Positions 54,131-62,948 of a DNA stretch of 64,000 bases are shown piece by piece (the stretch's first letter is position 1; every line of letters begins with the position of its first letter). The translations under genes were made by a program, and so were the position numbers. The stretch comes from DATARR01 sp034666985 (GTDB lineage: Bacteria; Acidobacteriota; Thermoanaerobaculia; Multivoradales; UBA5704), in the NCBI GenBank assembly GCA_034666985.1, contig JAXDKS010000060.1, forward strand, positions 1 to 64,000, given 5' to 3'. The notes below the pieces were generated by a model. The model was not told the DNA's origin. It saw only the letters and a program-made list of their open reading frames with translations, and did not search any database.

Positions 54131-54583
54131 ATGCGGGATCACGAACATCCCACCCCGGCGCTCCTGCTGCGCTTCCTGCGCAGCGAGGTCGACCTCGCCG
54201 AAAAGCGGGCCGTCGTGCGCCACCTCCTGGCCGGCTGCCCGGAGTGCCTGGCCGTGACGCGGCCGGTGTGGCAGCTCGCGGAGCAGCTCGCGACGAAATG
54301 GAGGCCTGAGGTGATCGAAGGCGCAAGGCAGGAAGTGCGGGCTGCCGCAGGAGAGCTGAAGTCAATCCGCTATCGGCTGCTGGGCGTGCACGCGGGGATT
54401 CCGCCCTCTCCGCACGAGGCCTCGCTGGAAGACCTCGAAGGTGATCCGGACGTGGAGATGGAGATACGCACCGTCATCGCCAACGGAATTCGAAACTGCC
54501 TGGATCCCCTGATCGCCGATCTCCTCGCGGCCGCCGAGTATCAGCCGGAGCGGGTGGAGGATCCCGGCGAAGGCGAGGCTTGA
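54131..54583 (+). CDS. Small zf-HC2-like protein
   Basis: A 150-residue protein whose first 40 residues (HPTPALLLRFLRSEVDLAEKRAVVRHLLAGCPECLAV) carry an H-x-n-H-x3-C-x2-C arrangement, as in zinc-binding anti-sigma (zf-HC2) domains; RHLLAGCPEC is typical. The rest is a helical, charged region with no membrane segment, so it is not a classical membrane anti-sigma factor. It is divergent from regulator 2 over about 180 nt, in which TGACATC (54003-54009) and GATGTCA (54040-54046) form an inverted pair. Its link to the neighbouring regulators is unknown. Confidence 0.65.
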   Translation: MRDHEHPTPALLLRFLRSEVDLAEKRAVVRHLLAGCPECLAVTRPVWQLAEQLATKWRPEVIEGARQEVRAAAGELKSIRYRLLGVHAGIPPSPHEASLEDLEGDPDVEMEIRTVIANGIRNCLDPLIADLLAAAEYQPERVEDPGEGEA

Positions 54584-54642
54584 GGACAACCGGCCAAGGA
54601 TGGCAAAAGGAAATGGCAGCCAGGGCCGGTGGCTCTGTGCGC

Positions 54643-56148
54643 TCACCGGCGGTTCGCGTCACGGTGGGCCGGAATCTCCTCCGGGGAGAGCCTGGTTCCT
54701 GCCGTCGCGTTGCGCTCCTTCCGCGCCACCGCGATGAGCCCCAGCCCCTTGCCGGGGACGAGGCCGTCGAGCCGCCGGATCGCCGGCACCAGGACGTTGA
54801 AGAGCTTGAGCTGGTTGCGGCTGAAGTGGCGGCGCTTCAGCACCTTGCCGTTGAACCACCAGCCGGGGATGGCGAGGCGGTTGAAATCGCGCATCGTCTC
54901 CAACTCGAAGCCGGTGGCGCGCAGCTCTCCCTCCAGCATCTCCTTCGAGTAGCGGCAGCGGTGGCCGAGCACCTCGTCGAGGCTGGAATACAGGCTCTGA
55001 CCCTGGGGCACGTAGAGCACCAGCCGGCCGCCGGGAGCGAGCGCGCCGTGCATGTTGCGCAGGGCAGTCAGCGGCTCCCTCACGTGCTCCAGGACGTTCA
55101 GGCAGACCACCGTGTCGAACTTCCCCTGCCACGGCGCGAAGCACTGCGGGTCCTCCAGGTCGAGGCGGTCGACCGCCAGATAGGGCTTGCCCAGGGCAAG
55201 GTTCTTCAGATAGTCCAGGTAATTGGGATTGATGTCGCTCGCGAGATAGAAATCGCGCGGCAGCAGCCAGGTCGTGATGTTGCCGATGCCGGCGCCGATC
55301 TCGAGCACCCGGGCGCCGACGTGGGGCGCGATCGCCTCGGCCATCCAGCGGTTGAAGCTCTGCGCCTTCTCCAGGCTGTGGAGGATGTGGGAGCCGTACT
55401 CGTCCTCGGCGTAGATGTCGTCGATCAGGTGGTACTTGACCATCGTCCGGAACGCCTTGAAGCCGTCCTTCCAGCCGATCTTCTTGCCCTCGCGGTAGGT
55501 GCGGCCGAGGTAGCTGATCGGCACCTCGAAGATCCGGCACTCGCGCTTGGCCACCTTGGCGGTGATCTCCGGCTCCATGGCGAAGTCGTTGGAACGGATG
55601 GGGATCGACTTGAGCAGCGGCGCCCGGAAGATCTTGTAGCAGGTCTCCATGTCCGTCAGGTTCAAGTCGGTGAGCCAGTTGCTGAACCGGGTCAGCATCT
55701 GGTTGCCGAGCGTGTGGCGGTAGTTGAGGACGCGGCGGCGCTCGCTGGGCAGGAAACGGGAGCCGTAGACGACGTCCGCGCCGTCCTCGAGGAACGGGCG
55801 GATCAGGCGCGGGTAGTCGCGGGGGTCGTACTCGAGGTCGGCGTCCTGGAAGAGGATCAGGTCGCCGGTCGCCTCGGCGATGCCGCGGCGGATGGCCGCT
55901 CCCTTCCCCTGGTTCTTGCCCTGCTCCAGCAGGCGGATGCGGTCCGGGTGCTCGGCGGCGAGGCCCCGGAGGATGTCGAGGGTGCCATCCTTCGAGCCGT
56001 CGTCGATGAGCAGGACCTCCATCTCGCGGATCTCGGGAGCCGACACCGCGAGCACCCGGCGGACGAGCTCCGCCACCAGGAAGCGCTCGTTGTAGACCGG
56101 GATGACGACGCTCAGCTTGACCCCGGCCGGGGTATTGGATTCGTTCAC
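54643..56148 (-). CDS. Fused family 2 glycosyltransferase and class I SAM methyltransferase
   Basis: A 501-residue two-domain protein. The first about 240 residues are a GT2 of the polyprenyl-phosphate mannose/glucose synthase type (LSVVIPVYNERFLVAELVRR, LLIDDGSKDGTLDIL, LFQDADLEYDP, MDMETCYK-like TDMETCYKIF). The rest is a methyltransferase (RVLEIGAGIGNITTWLL, VDRLDLEDPQ, VCLNVLEHV). Fusions of a lipid-carrier glycosylating domain with a methyltransferase occur in some bacterial glycan loci. I chose GTG 56148, preceded by GCGGGAG, rather than the further GTG at 56187. It stands 44 nt after the GT39-like gene. Confidence 0.88.
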   Translation of the reverse strand: MNESNTPAGVKLSVVIPVYNERFLVAELVRRVLAVSAPEIREMEVLLIDDGSKDGTLDILRGLAAEHPDRIRLLEQGKNQGKGAAIRRGIAEATGDLILFQDADLEYDPRDYPRLIRPFLEDGADVVYGSRFLPSERRRVLNYRHTLGNQMLTRFSNWLTDLNLTDMETCYKIFRAPLLKSIPIRSNDFAMEPEITAKVAKRECRIFEVPISYLGRTYREGKKIGWKDGFKAFRTMVKYHLIDDIYAEDEYGSHILHSLEKAQSFNRWMAEAIAPHVGARVLEIGAGIGNITTWLLPRDFYLASDINPNYLDYLKNLALGKPYLAVDRLDLEDPQCFAPWQGKFDTVVCLNVLEHVREPLTALRNMHGALAPGGRLVLYVPQGQSLYSSLDEVLGHRCRYSKEMLEGELRATGFELETMRDFNRLAIPGWWFNGKVLKRRHFSRNQLKLFNVLVPAIRRLDGLVPGKGLGLIAVARKERNATAGTRLSPEEIPAHRDANRR

Positions 56149-56191
56149 CAGGGGACTCCCGCTCTCAAAGGCGGTGCATGATAGCACCCGC

Positions 56192-58144
56192 TCATCGGCG
56201 CGTGCTCGCGGGCGTCTCCGGCGCGAGCCGGTCGAGGGCGTCGAGAGTCCACTGGACGAGGTATCCCTCGCCGAAGATCAGGGCCGGGGTGTCGCCGTTG
56301 GCCTGGAGCTCGGCCTGCCGGGCCCGGGTGAGAGCCCGCGCCAGCTTGACCTGGGCGGGCTCCAGGGGAGCGCCGCCGAACTGGAAGCCGATCAGCAGGG
56401 CGTAGTAGTCGTTCTCGGGACAGCCGGCGGCGGCGCGCTGCCAGGCGGCCGCCGCTTCCGGACCGGCGAGCGAGCACAGCGGGGGCCCCGCGGCCAGGCG
56501 AAAGGCGACCCTGCCGATCTCCGGAACGTCGATCTCCCCCGCGGAGCGGCCCCAGGTCCCCAGCAAGGCCCGCCGCGGGGCCACCCGGTCCTCGGCGGCA
56601 GGAAACTCGGCGGCGAGCGGCGGCGGTGCGTAGACGATCACCGAGGTGCAGGCCTCGGCGACCTGGAACGGCGCGCAGCTCAGCGGATAGGGGACGTAGC
56701 CCACCTGCCACGGATCGCTCTCTCCCCGCAGCATGAACGTGGCATCGAGATTCTCGGGGCCGAGGAGACGGCTGTCGAGGGCCACCACCGGCCGTCCCGC
56801 GGCGTTGGCCAGCGGATAGGGCGGGGCGGGCAGGCAATCGCAGCGTCCCTGGGTGCCCGGAGGCACCAGCGCCCGCAGCCGGGCGACCGTGGCGTCCACG
56901 AGGTCCGGGTAGGGTGCCAGGCGGACTCCCCACGGGACGCCGTCCACGTTGGTGTGCAGCCATCCGAAACGGCCGGCGGGGGGCAGGAGGCCAACGCCGG
57001 CGCCGAAGAGGTTCACCGGGATCAGCACGGCAGCATAGAGGAGCATCGCGGCCACCAGACCGGCCCGCGGCCTGGGGCCGAGGGTCGCCAGGCCCGCGCC
57101 GGCAATGATCGCCAGGGGCAGCGCCGCCAGGGCGTGGTCCCGGGTCGTCCCGGAGTTGCCGAGGAACAGGACGACCCCCAGAGCCGGCAGCGCCGCCCAG
57201 ATCCCCAGGAATCCGGCCAGCCGGCGGCCGGCGGGGGTACGCGACAAGAGCAGCAGCCCGAGGAGCCCCAGGATCAGGTGGAACGGCAGGAAGACCTCGA
57301 AGGTGCGAAGCACCACGCCAACCAGGGTCACGGAGGCCGATTCCTGCTGATAGAGGGCCCGCGCCTGCGTGGCCCAGAAGGAGAGAGGCCCGCGGTTGAT
57401 CCAGACCGACAGCGGCAACGGCAGCAATCCCAGGATGAAGAGGACAGCTCCCGGCCGCGCCCGCCGGCGACCCTCGGGCGTCAGCAGCGGACGCGAGACG
57501 TAGAGCACCAGGGCCAGCCAGCCGAACACGAGCGACATCTTCGCCACCGAGGTTCCGGCGGCCAGGAGCCCTGCCGCCAGCGACGTCCCGGGGCGCGACC
57601 ACGCCTCGGCGGCGAGGATCGCGAGCGCGGTGGCGGCAAAGGCGGCCACCAGGAACACGGTGGGGCTGAACAGGTGGCTCCAGATGAGGATGCCGGGGGT
57701 GAGGATCAGAGAGACGGCGGCCGGCGGCCCCGCCTCCTCGCCTCCCAGGCGGCGTGCCACTCCGGCGGTGCAGAAGGCGGCGACGGCGAGGAAGAGCAGG
57801 TTGGCGAGCACGCCCACGTCATAATCGGACCGGAAGACCCGCCAGACGGTGGCGACCGCCAGGTAGTAGGGCCAGCCGTACCAGGGCTTGGCCTGGTCGA
57901 GGCGCGCCTTGAAGAGGACGCCGAGGGAGCGGGCAGGGCCGAAGGCGGCCGTGCGCGTCTCCAGGGCCCGCATCACGTGCTGCGCCTCCTCGCGATCCAT
58001 GAACCGATCCCGATGAACCCACAGGACTACGGCGCCGCAGACCATGACCAGCGCGACGAGGACCGGCCAGAGAGCGGTCCACCGCCGGCCGGAGGGAACG
58101 AGGGTTTCAGGATTCACTGCGGCGCATTGTATTCCGTCCTTCAC
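56192..58144 (-). CDS. GT39-like polytopic membrane glycosyltransferase
   Basis: A 650-residue protein with about 12 membrane helices in residues 20-385 and a large soluble C-terminal part (390-650) containing several cysteines (CDCLPAPP, LSCAPF). An acidic pair in the first outside loop (RFMDREEAQHVMRALE) and the PWYGWPYYLAVATVWRVF segment resemble PMT/ArnT-type GT-C enzymes that use polyprenyl-phosphate sugars. The donor could be made by the neighbouring GT2. Start codon uncertain: GTG 58144 gives the longest product and GTG 58117 is also possible; neither has a good ribosome-binding site. It is divergent from the TMTC-like gene. Confidence 0.7.
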   Translation of the reverse strand: MKDGIQCAAVNPETLVPSGRRWTALWPVLVALVMVCGAVVLWVHRDRFMDREEAQHVMRALETRTAAFGPARSLGVLFKARLDQAKPWYGWPYYLAVATVWRVFRSDYDVGVLANLLFLAVAAFCTAGVARRLGGEEAGPPAAVSLILTPGILIWSHLFSPTVFLVAAFAATALAILAAEAWSRPGTSLAAGLLAAGTSVAKMSLVFGWLALVLYVSRPLLTPEGRRRARPGAVLFILGLLPLPLSVWINRGPLSFWATQARALYQQESASVTLVGVVLRTFEVFLPFHLILGLLGLLLLSRTPAGRRLAGFLGIWAALPALGVVLFLGNSGTTRDHALAALPLAIIAGAGLATLGPRPRAGLVAAMLLYAAVLIPVNLFGAGVGLLPPAGRFGWLHTNVDGVPWGVRLAPYPDLVDATVARLRALVPPGTQGRCDCLPAPPYPLANAAGRPVVALDSRLLGPENLDATFMLRGESDPWQVGYVPYPLSCAPFQVAEACTSVIVYAPPPLAAEFPAAEDRVAPRRALLGTWGRSAGEIDVPEIGRVAFRLAAGPPLCSLAGPEAAAAWQRAAAGCPENDYYALLIGFQFGGAPLEPAQVKLARALTRARQAELQANGDTPALIFGEGYLVQWTLDALDRLAPETPASTRR

Positions 58145-58175
58145 CGGCGGCGTTAAATCAGGGAAGATCCGTCCC

Positions 58176-59882
58176 GTGACGTTCCCCTCCGGCCGGCGCC
58201 CCCTCGTGACGCTCGCGCTCCTCGTCGCGGCCGTCCTGGCCGTCTACGGAGCGTCGATCGGCTACGGGTTCGTCTTCGACGACCACGTGCAGATCGAGCG
58301 CAACCCCTGGCTGCGTTCGCCCGACGGCCTGCGCCTGTTCCTCACCCGGCCGTTCTGGGGCTTCGACCGCGAGCGGGGGCCGCTGCCGTCCAACTACTAC
58401 CGCCCCGTCTTCGGCGCCTTCGACTCCCTGCTGGCCCGGGCCTTCGGCTTCGACCCGGCGGCGTTCCATGTCGCCTCGCTCCTCCTCCACCTCGCCGTCT
58501 GCCTGCTGGTGGCGCTCGGCGCCCGGCGCCTGATCCGGGGCGAAGGGGCCGGGGCCGCGGCATCCACTGCCGGCCTGATTGCCGGCCTGATTGCCGGCCT
58601 GATCGCCGGTCTGGTCTTCGCCGTCCATCCGGCCCACGCCGAGGCCGTGGCCTGGGTGGGTGGCCAGCCGGACCTCCTGGCCGCCCTCTTCGCCCTCACC
58701 TCCGTGCTCCTCTACCTCGACGAGAGACCGTGGCTCGCTGCCGGCGCCTACCTTCTCGCCTGCCTCTCGAAGGAGACGGGCGTGGCGACTCTGCTGGTCC
58801 TGCTCGTCCTCGAGGCCACGGAATGGCGGCGGGATGGGGTCGCCAAGGTGACTCGTCTTGCACCTCAGGGGATTGCCCTCTTGGTCTACCTGGCCCTGCG
58901 CCTCCATGCCCTGGGGGGCTTCGCGCCGCGGGACTACCACGTGACCTCCTCGGCGGCGAGCGCCGTGGCCTACGCCGGCTCCCTGCTCGCCCGGTACCTG
59001 GGCTTTCTGGTCGTGCCTTTTCCCGCCAGGGTGCTGGCCGTGATGCCGGTGCCGCCGCTCCTCTCCCCCGCCGCCCTGGCCGGGCTGGCGGCGGCCGGAC
59101 TGGCGCTGGCGGGGCTGGCCGTTGCCGTGTGGAACGGCCGGGGACGGCGGGAGATCGTCCTCCCCCTGGCCTTCGTCTTCGCCTTCCTGCTGCCGGTGCT
59201 GCGGGCTGACGCGATCGGCGGCGCGAACTTCGCCGAGCGGTATCTCTACCTGCCGTCCGTGGGGGTGGCCTGGCTGGCGGGGCTCCTCGGGTGCCAACTC
59301 CCCCGGCGCCGGTTCCTGGCCGGCGCAGGGATCGCCGGGCTCGCCGCCCTGGGGGTGGCCGCGGCAGTCCGCGCCGCGATCTACCGCGACGACCGCTCCC
59401 TCTTCACGTCCGCCATGCGGGCCAATCCGGCCTCCGAGATCGCCCACAACAACCTGGGGACGGCGCTCTACGGCGACGGCCACCTCGCCGAAGCCGAGCG
59501 GGAGTACGAGCAGGCCCTCCGACTGCGGCCGGGAGCGGTGGCGCCCCTGGCCAACCTCGCCCTGGTGCGGGAGCGCCGGGGGGACCTCGGCGGCGCCCGC
59601 GCGGCCTTCGAGGAGACCTTGAGGCGGATGCCCACCCATGCCGTGGCCGCCGTCCACCTCGCCCGCCTGTCTCTGAAGGAGGGGGACCGGGCAGGGGCGG
59701 CCCGGCGCCTCGACGCCCTCTTCGCCGCCGGGGGAGAGAGCTACGATGCCCTGGTCGAGCGGGCCGGACTCTGGAGCGAGGAGGGGCGGCCCGACGCCGC
59801 CATTCCTTTGCTGGAACGGGCCGTGAGAGAGTTCCCGGATCGGACGAAGGCGAGAGAGATGCTGAGGAGGCTCAAGCGGTGA
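58176..59882 (+). CDS. TMTC-like membrane protein with C-terminal TPRs
   Basis: A 568-residue protein: eight to eleven membrane helices (about residues 8-405), then TPR repeats (420-560; IAHNNLGTALYGDGHLAEAEREYEQALRLRPG is a perfect unit). The first loop GFVFDDHVQIERNPWLRS contains the D-D-x7-N pattern of TMTC proteins (GT105 O-mannosyltransferase family), and HPAHAEAVAWVGGQPDLLAALFAL is the other TMTC signature. Bacterial relatives are uncharacterised. GTG 58176 follows AGGGAAGA. The stop overlaps the RlmA start (GTGA). Confidence 0.85.
   Translation: MTFPSGRRPLVTLALLVAAVLAVYGASIGYGFVFDDHVQIERNPWLRSPDGLRLFLTRPFWGFDRERGPLPSNYYRPVFGAFDSLLARAFGFDPAAFHVASLLLHLAVCLLVALGARRLIRGEGAGAAASTAGLIAGLIAGLIAGLVFAVHPAHAEAVAWVGGQPDLLAALFALTSVLLYLDERPWLAAGAYLLACLSKETGVATLLVLLVLEATEWRRDGVAKVTRLAPQGIALLVYLALRLHALGGFAPRDYHVTSSAASAVAYAGSLLARYLGFLVVPFPARVLAVMPVPPLLSPAALAGLAAAGLALAGLAVAVWNGRGRREIVLPLAFVFAFLLPVLRADAIGGANFAERYLYLPSVGVAWLAGLLGCQLPRRRFLAGAGIAGLAALGVAAAVRAAIYRDDRSLFTSAMRANPASEIAHNNLGTALYGDGHLAEAEREYEQALRLRPGAVAPLANLALVRERRGDLGGARAAFEETLRRMPTHAVAAVHLARLSLKEGDRAGAARRLDALFAAGGESYDALVERAGLWSEEGRPDAAIPLLERAVREFPDRTKAREMLRRLKR
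58569..58616 (+). repeat. 12-bp tandem repeat inside a membrane helix
   Basis: Four head-to-tail units of GCCGGCCTGATT (58569, 58581, 58593, 58605; the last two with one and three changes) encode AGLI-AGLI-AGLI-AGLV within a predicted transmembrane helix of the TMTC-like protein. The period is in frame, so changes in copy number would lengthen or shorten the helix by four residues without destroying the gene. Confidence 0.85.
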
Positions 59883-60721
59883 GCCTGGTCACCCTGATCT
59901 GCCCCGTCCGCCACTGCGGCGATCCCCTGGAGCGGCGGGGGCGGTCCCTCGTCTGCGCCCGGGGCCATTCGTTCGACCTCGCCCGCAGCGGCTACTGCAA
60001 CCTCCTCCAGCCCCAGGACCGCCGCTCGAAGAATCCCGGCGATCCGCGGGAGGCGGTGGAGGCCCGGCGGCGGCTCCTGGACACGGGGTACGGCAACGGC
60101 CTGCTGCGGGCGCTGCGGGAGGAGATCACCGCCCTGGCTCCGCGTTCCGGCGCGGCCGTGCTGGACGTGGGGTGCGGCGAGGGGTATTACCTGGGATCGC
60201 TGGCAGCGGTGGTGGACGTCGAGGCCCACGGCCTGGACCTTTCGGTGCCGGCCGTGGAGCTGGCCGCGCGCCGCTATCCGAGGGTGGCGTGGATCGTGGC
60301 CAACGCCGACCGTTTCCTCCCCTATGCCCCGGGGTCCTTCGACCTCGTCCTCTCCCTGGACTCCCGCCTGAATTCCGGCGAGATGCGGCGGGTGCTGGCG
60401 CCTGAAGGACGTCTGCTGGTGGCCGTGCCAGCGCCGGACGACCTGGTGGAGCTGCGGGCGGCCGTGCTCGGCGAGGGCGTGCTGCGCGACCGTCTGGAGC
60501 GGGTGGCGGGTCTCCTGGCTCCCGATTTCGAGCTGGAGGACCGCCGGACCGTGCGGGAGACGGCCTCTCTGGACGCCGCCGCCCTGCGCGACGCCCTGGC
60601 CGCCACCTACCGCGGCGCCCGTGAGAGCCGGCGGGCCCGGCTGGATGCAATCGAGGAGATGGAGGTGACGCTGGCCCACGACCTGGCGCGCTTCCGGGGT
60701 AAGATCGCCACCCCCGCATGA
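59879..60721 (+). CDS. rlmA: RlmA-type 23S rRNA guanine methyltransferase
   Basis: A 280-residue SAM-dependent methyltransferase. The N-terminal zinc finger (CPVRHC...LVCARGHSFDLARSGYCNLL) is diagnostic for RlmA, which methylates N1 of G745/G748 in 23S rRNA helix 35; the first pair is spaced C-x4-C rather than C-x2-C. The SAM motif is VLDVGCGEGYYLGSL, followed by LDLSVPAVELAARRYP. GTG 59879 overlaps the stop of the TMTC-like gene and GAGGAGG lies right before it. The stop overlaps the next ATG. It is an RNA enzyme embedded in a glycan operon; another substrate cannot be ruled out. Confidence 0.85.
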   Translation: MSLVTLICPVRHCGDPLERRGRSLVCARGHSFDLARSGYCNLLQPQDRRSKNPGDPREAVEARRRLLDTGYGNGLLRALREEITALAPRSGAAVLDVGCGEGYYLGSLAAVVDVEAHGLDLSVPAVELAARRYPRVAWIVANADRFLPYAPGSFDLVLSLDSRLNSGEMRRVLAPEGRLLVAVPAPDDLVELRAAVLGEGVLRDRLERVAGLLAPDFELEDRRTVRETASLDAAALRDALAATYRGARESRRARLDAIEEMEVTLAHDLARFRGKIATPA

Positions 60722-62937
60722 AGCACCCTTTTCGCTCCGCACCCCTCGACTGGACCCGGCACGGCATGGCCCTCCCTCCCGATGGCCCTTCCGGACCCGT
60801 GGACGTCGTCGTCCCCGTCTATGGCGCCGCTCCCGAGCTGGCGGCCTGCCTGGCCAGTCTGCTGCGCCATACCCCGCTGGGCGAGCACCGGCTCGTTCTG
60901 GTGGTGGACGGTCCCCAGGAGGCGGCTGTCGAGGAGTCGCTGCGCCTCGTGGCGGGACGTCCCGAGGGCGAGGCCCTGGTGCTGCGCAACCCGGCGCGCC
61001 TGGGATTCGTGGGGAGTGTCAACCGCGGCATGGCCCTGTCAGAGCGCGACGTCGTCCTGCTCAACAGCGACACCGAGGTGACCTCCGGCTGGCTGGGCAG
61101 GCTGCGGGAGGCCGCCTACTCCGACTCCGCCATCGCCACCGTCACCCCCTTCTCGAACCATGCCACCATCGCCTCCCTCCCCCGCTCCGCCGAGGTCAAC
61201 GCCCTTCCCGCGGGCTGGACCCTGGACGGCTTCGCGGCCCTGGTGGAGAGGGTATCGATTCGCGAACGGCCGCGCCTGCCCACGGGCGTGGGGGTCTGCC
61301 TCTACGTCAAGCGCAAGGTCCTGGACCGGCTGGGCCTCTTCGACGCGGAGCGCTTCGGCCTTGGCTACGGCGAGGAGAGCGAATTCTGCTTCCGTGCCCT
61401 CAAGGCGGGCTTCCTCAACGTCCTCGACGACGCCACCTTCGTCTGGCACGCCGGCCAGCGCAGCTTCGGCGCCTCCCGCTCGCCGCGGGTGCGGGCCGCC
61501 CACCGCACCCTCCAGCGCCTCCACCCCGAGTACCTGCCCACCATCGCCCGCTTCCTGCGCGAGGACCCCCTGGCTCCGGCCCGGGAGCGGGTGACGGCCG
61601 AGCTGCGGCGGGTCGAGCGGTCGCGCCGTCCGAGCCAATGTCTGCGGGGTCCGCGCGGGCCGCGTCGGGTGGTCCACCTCGTCCACGGCTGGCCGCCCTG
61701 GAACCACGCCGGCACCGAGGTCTACGCCCGCCGCCTCGCCCTGCGCCAGACGGCGCGGCGGGCCGTGGCGGTCTACTCCCGCATCGCCGATCCGCAGCGG
61801 GAGCTGGGCGAGGCCCTGGAGATCGAGGACGGCGGAACTCGCGTGCGGCTGATGGTGAACAATTTCACCCAGCGCGATCCACTGTCGCGCAACGCCCTCC
61901 ACGACCGGCGCCTGGCGGCCGACTTCCGGCGCTTCCTGGACGAAACCGATCCGGACCTGATCCACGTCCACCATCTCGCGGGGCACGCCGCCACGCTGAT
62001 GGGCGTGGCGGCCAGGCGGGGCGTGCCCATCCTCTACCAGGTCCAGGACTGGTGGGCGCCCTGCGCCCGCACCAACCTGTTCGACGCCGGGCGCCGGCTG
62101 TGCTCCGGCCCTTCCCCGGGCAAGTGCGCGGCCTGCCTCCCCTTGACCGGCCTCCCCCCCGCTCCCCTGCTCAACCGCCTCCTGCACGGCGCCCGGGCAC
62201 GGCTGACGAAGCGGGAGATCGGCCGCGCGGACGCCTTCGTCATGGGCTCGCGGGCCATTCGCGACAGCTATCTCGCTCTGGGATGGCTGCGGCCGGGGGA
62301 TGACGCCGCAGTGATTCCGTATGGCATCGAGCGGCCCCCAGGACCGGCGCCCCGGCGGACGGGCGTTCCGCCCTCCCCCTTGCGCTTCGGCCTCCTCGGC
62401 ACCATCCTTCCCCACAAGGGGATCCATCTGGCGGTGGCGGCGTTCCGCGGCATCGACCCGGCGCGGGCGACGCTGAGCGTCTGGGGCGACGCGCGCATCT
62501 CGCCGTCCTACACGGCCGAGCTCGCGGCCCTGGCCTCGCCGGCCGTGCGCTTCGCTGGCCGGTTCGAGGAGGAGCGCCGGCGCGAGACCTTCGCGGAGAT
62601 CGACGTGCTGCTCGTGCCGTCGCTCGGCCTGGAGTCCTTCGGCCTGGCGGCCAGGGAGGCGCTGGCCGAGGGGGTGCCCGTGCTGGCCAGCCGCCGGGGG
62701 GCGCTGGCCGAGCTGTTCGACGGCCTCGATGCCCCCTGCGGTGCATTCTTCGATCCAGACGTCGATCCGGAGGGGCTGCGGGCGTGGATCGAACGGTTGA
62801 TCGCCGACCCCGGGATCGTCGCCGGCTGGCGGGACGCCTTGCCGGCGGTCAAGGACATGGACGCGCACGCCGAGGAGATCGAAGCCGTCTACGAACGGCT
62901 CCTCGCCGCGCGAAAGAACCGAAAGGACGTAAGATAG
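60718..62937 (+). CDS. Two-domain glycosyltransferase, GT2 fused to GT4
   Basis: A 739-residue protein. The N-terminal GT2 domain (about 25-275) has VDVVVPVYGAAPELAACLASL, a DGP donor loop, LGFVGSVNRGM, LLNSDTEVTSGWL and FGLGYGEESEFCFR. The C-terminal GT4-type GT-B domain (about 310-735) begins HLVHGWPPWNHAGTEVYARRL, then DPDLIHVHHLAGHA, FGLLGTILPHKGIHL and VPSLGLESFGLAAREALAEGVPVLAS, with the E-x7-E motif. A CxxC-type cluster (CSGPSPGKCAAC) lies between. Such tandem enzymes add two sugars in succession to a surface glycan. It is coupled to rlmA by ATGA. Confidence 0.9.
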   Translation: MKHPFRSAPLDWTRHGMALPPDGPSGPVDVVVPVYGAAPELAACLASLLRHTPLGEHRLVLVVDGPQEAAVEESLRLVAGRPEGEALVLRNPARLGFVGSVNRGMALSERDVVLLNSDTEVTSGWLGRLREAAYSDSAIATVTPFSNHATIASLPRSAEVNALPAGWTLDGFAALVERVSIRERPRLPTGVGVCLYVKRKVLDRLGLFDAERFGLGYGEESEFCFRALKAGFLNVLDDATFVWHAGQRSFGASRSPRVRAAHRTLQRLHPEYLPTIARFLREDPLAPARERVTAELRRVERSRRPSQCLRGPRGPRRVVHLVHGWPPWNHAGTEVYARRLALRQTARRAVAVYSRIADPQRELGEALEIEDGGTRVRLMVNNFTQRDPLSRNALHDRRLAADFRRFLDETDPDLIHVHHLAGHAATLMGVAARRGVPILYQVQDWWAPCARTNLFDAGRRLCSGPSPGKCAACLPLTGLPPAPLLNRLLHGARARLTKREIGRADAFVMGSRAIRDSYLALGWLRPGDDAAVIPYGIERPPGPAPRRTGVPPSPLRFGLLGTILPHKGIHLAVAAFRGIDPARATLSVWGDARISPSYTAELAALASPAVRFAGRFEEERRRETFAEIDVLLVPSLGLESFGLAAREALAEGVPVLASRRGALAELFDGLDAPCGAFFDPDVDPEGLRAWIERLIADPGIVAGWRDALPAVKDMDAHAEEIEAVYERLLAARKNRKDVR

Positions 62938-62948
62938 GCCCCCCCGCA

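Noticed and set aside
56102..58156. 684-residue plus-strand frame opposite the GT39-like gene
   Set aside because: Hydrophilic Arg/Gly/Glu-rich sequence without motifs; the opposite strand encodes a consistent polytopic protein.
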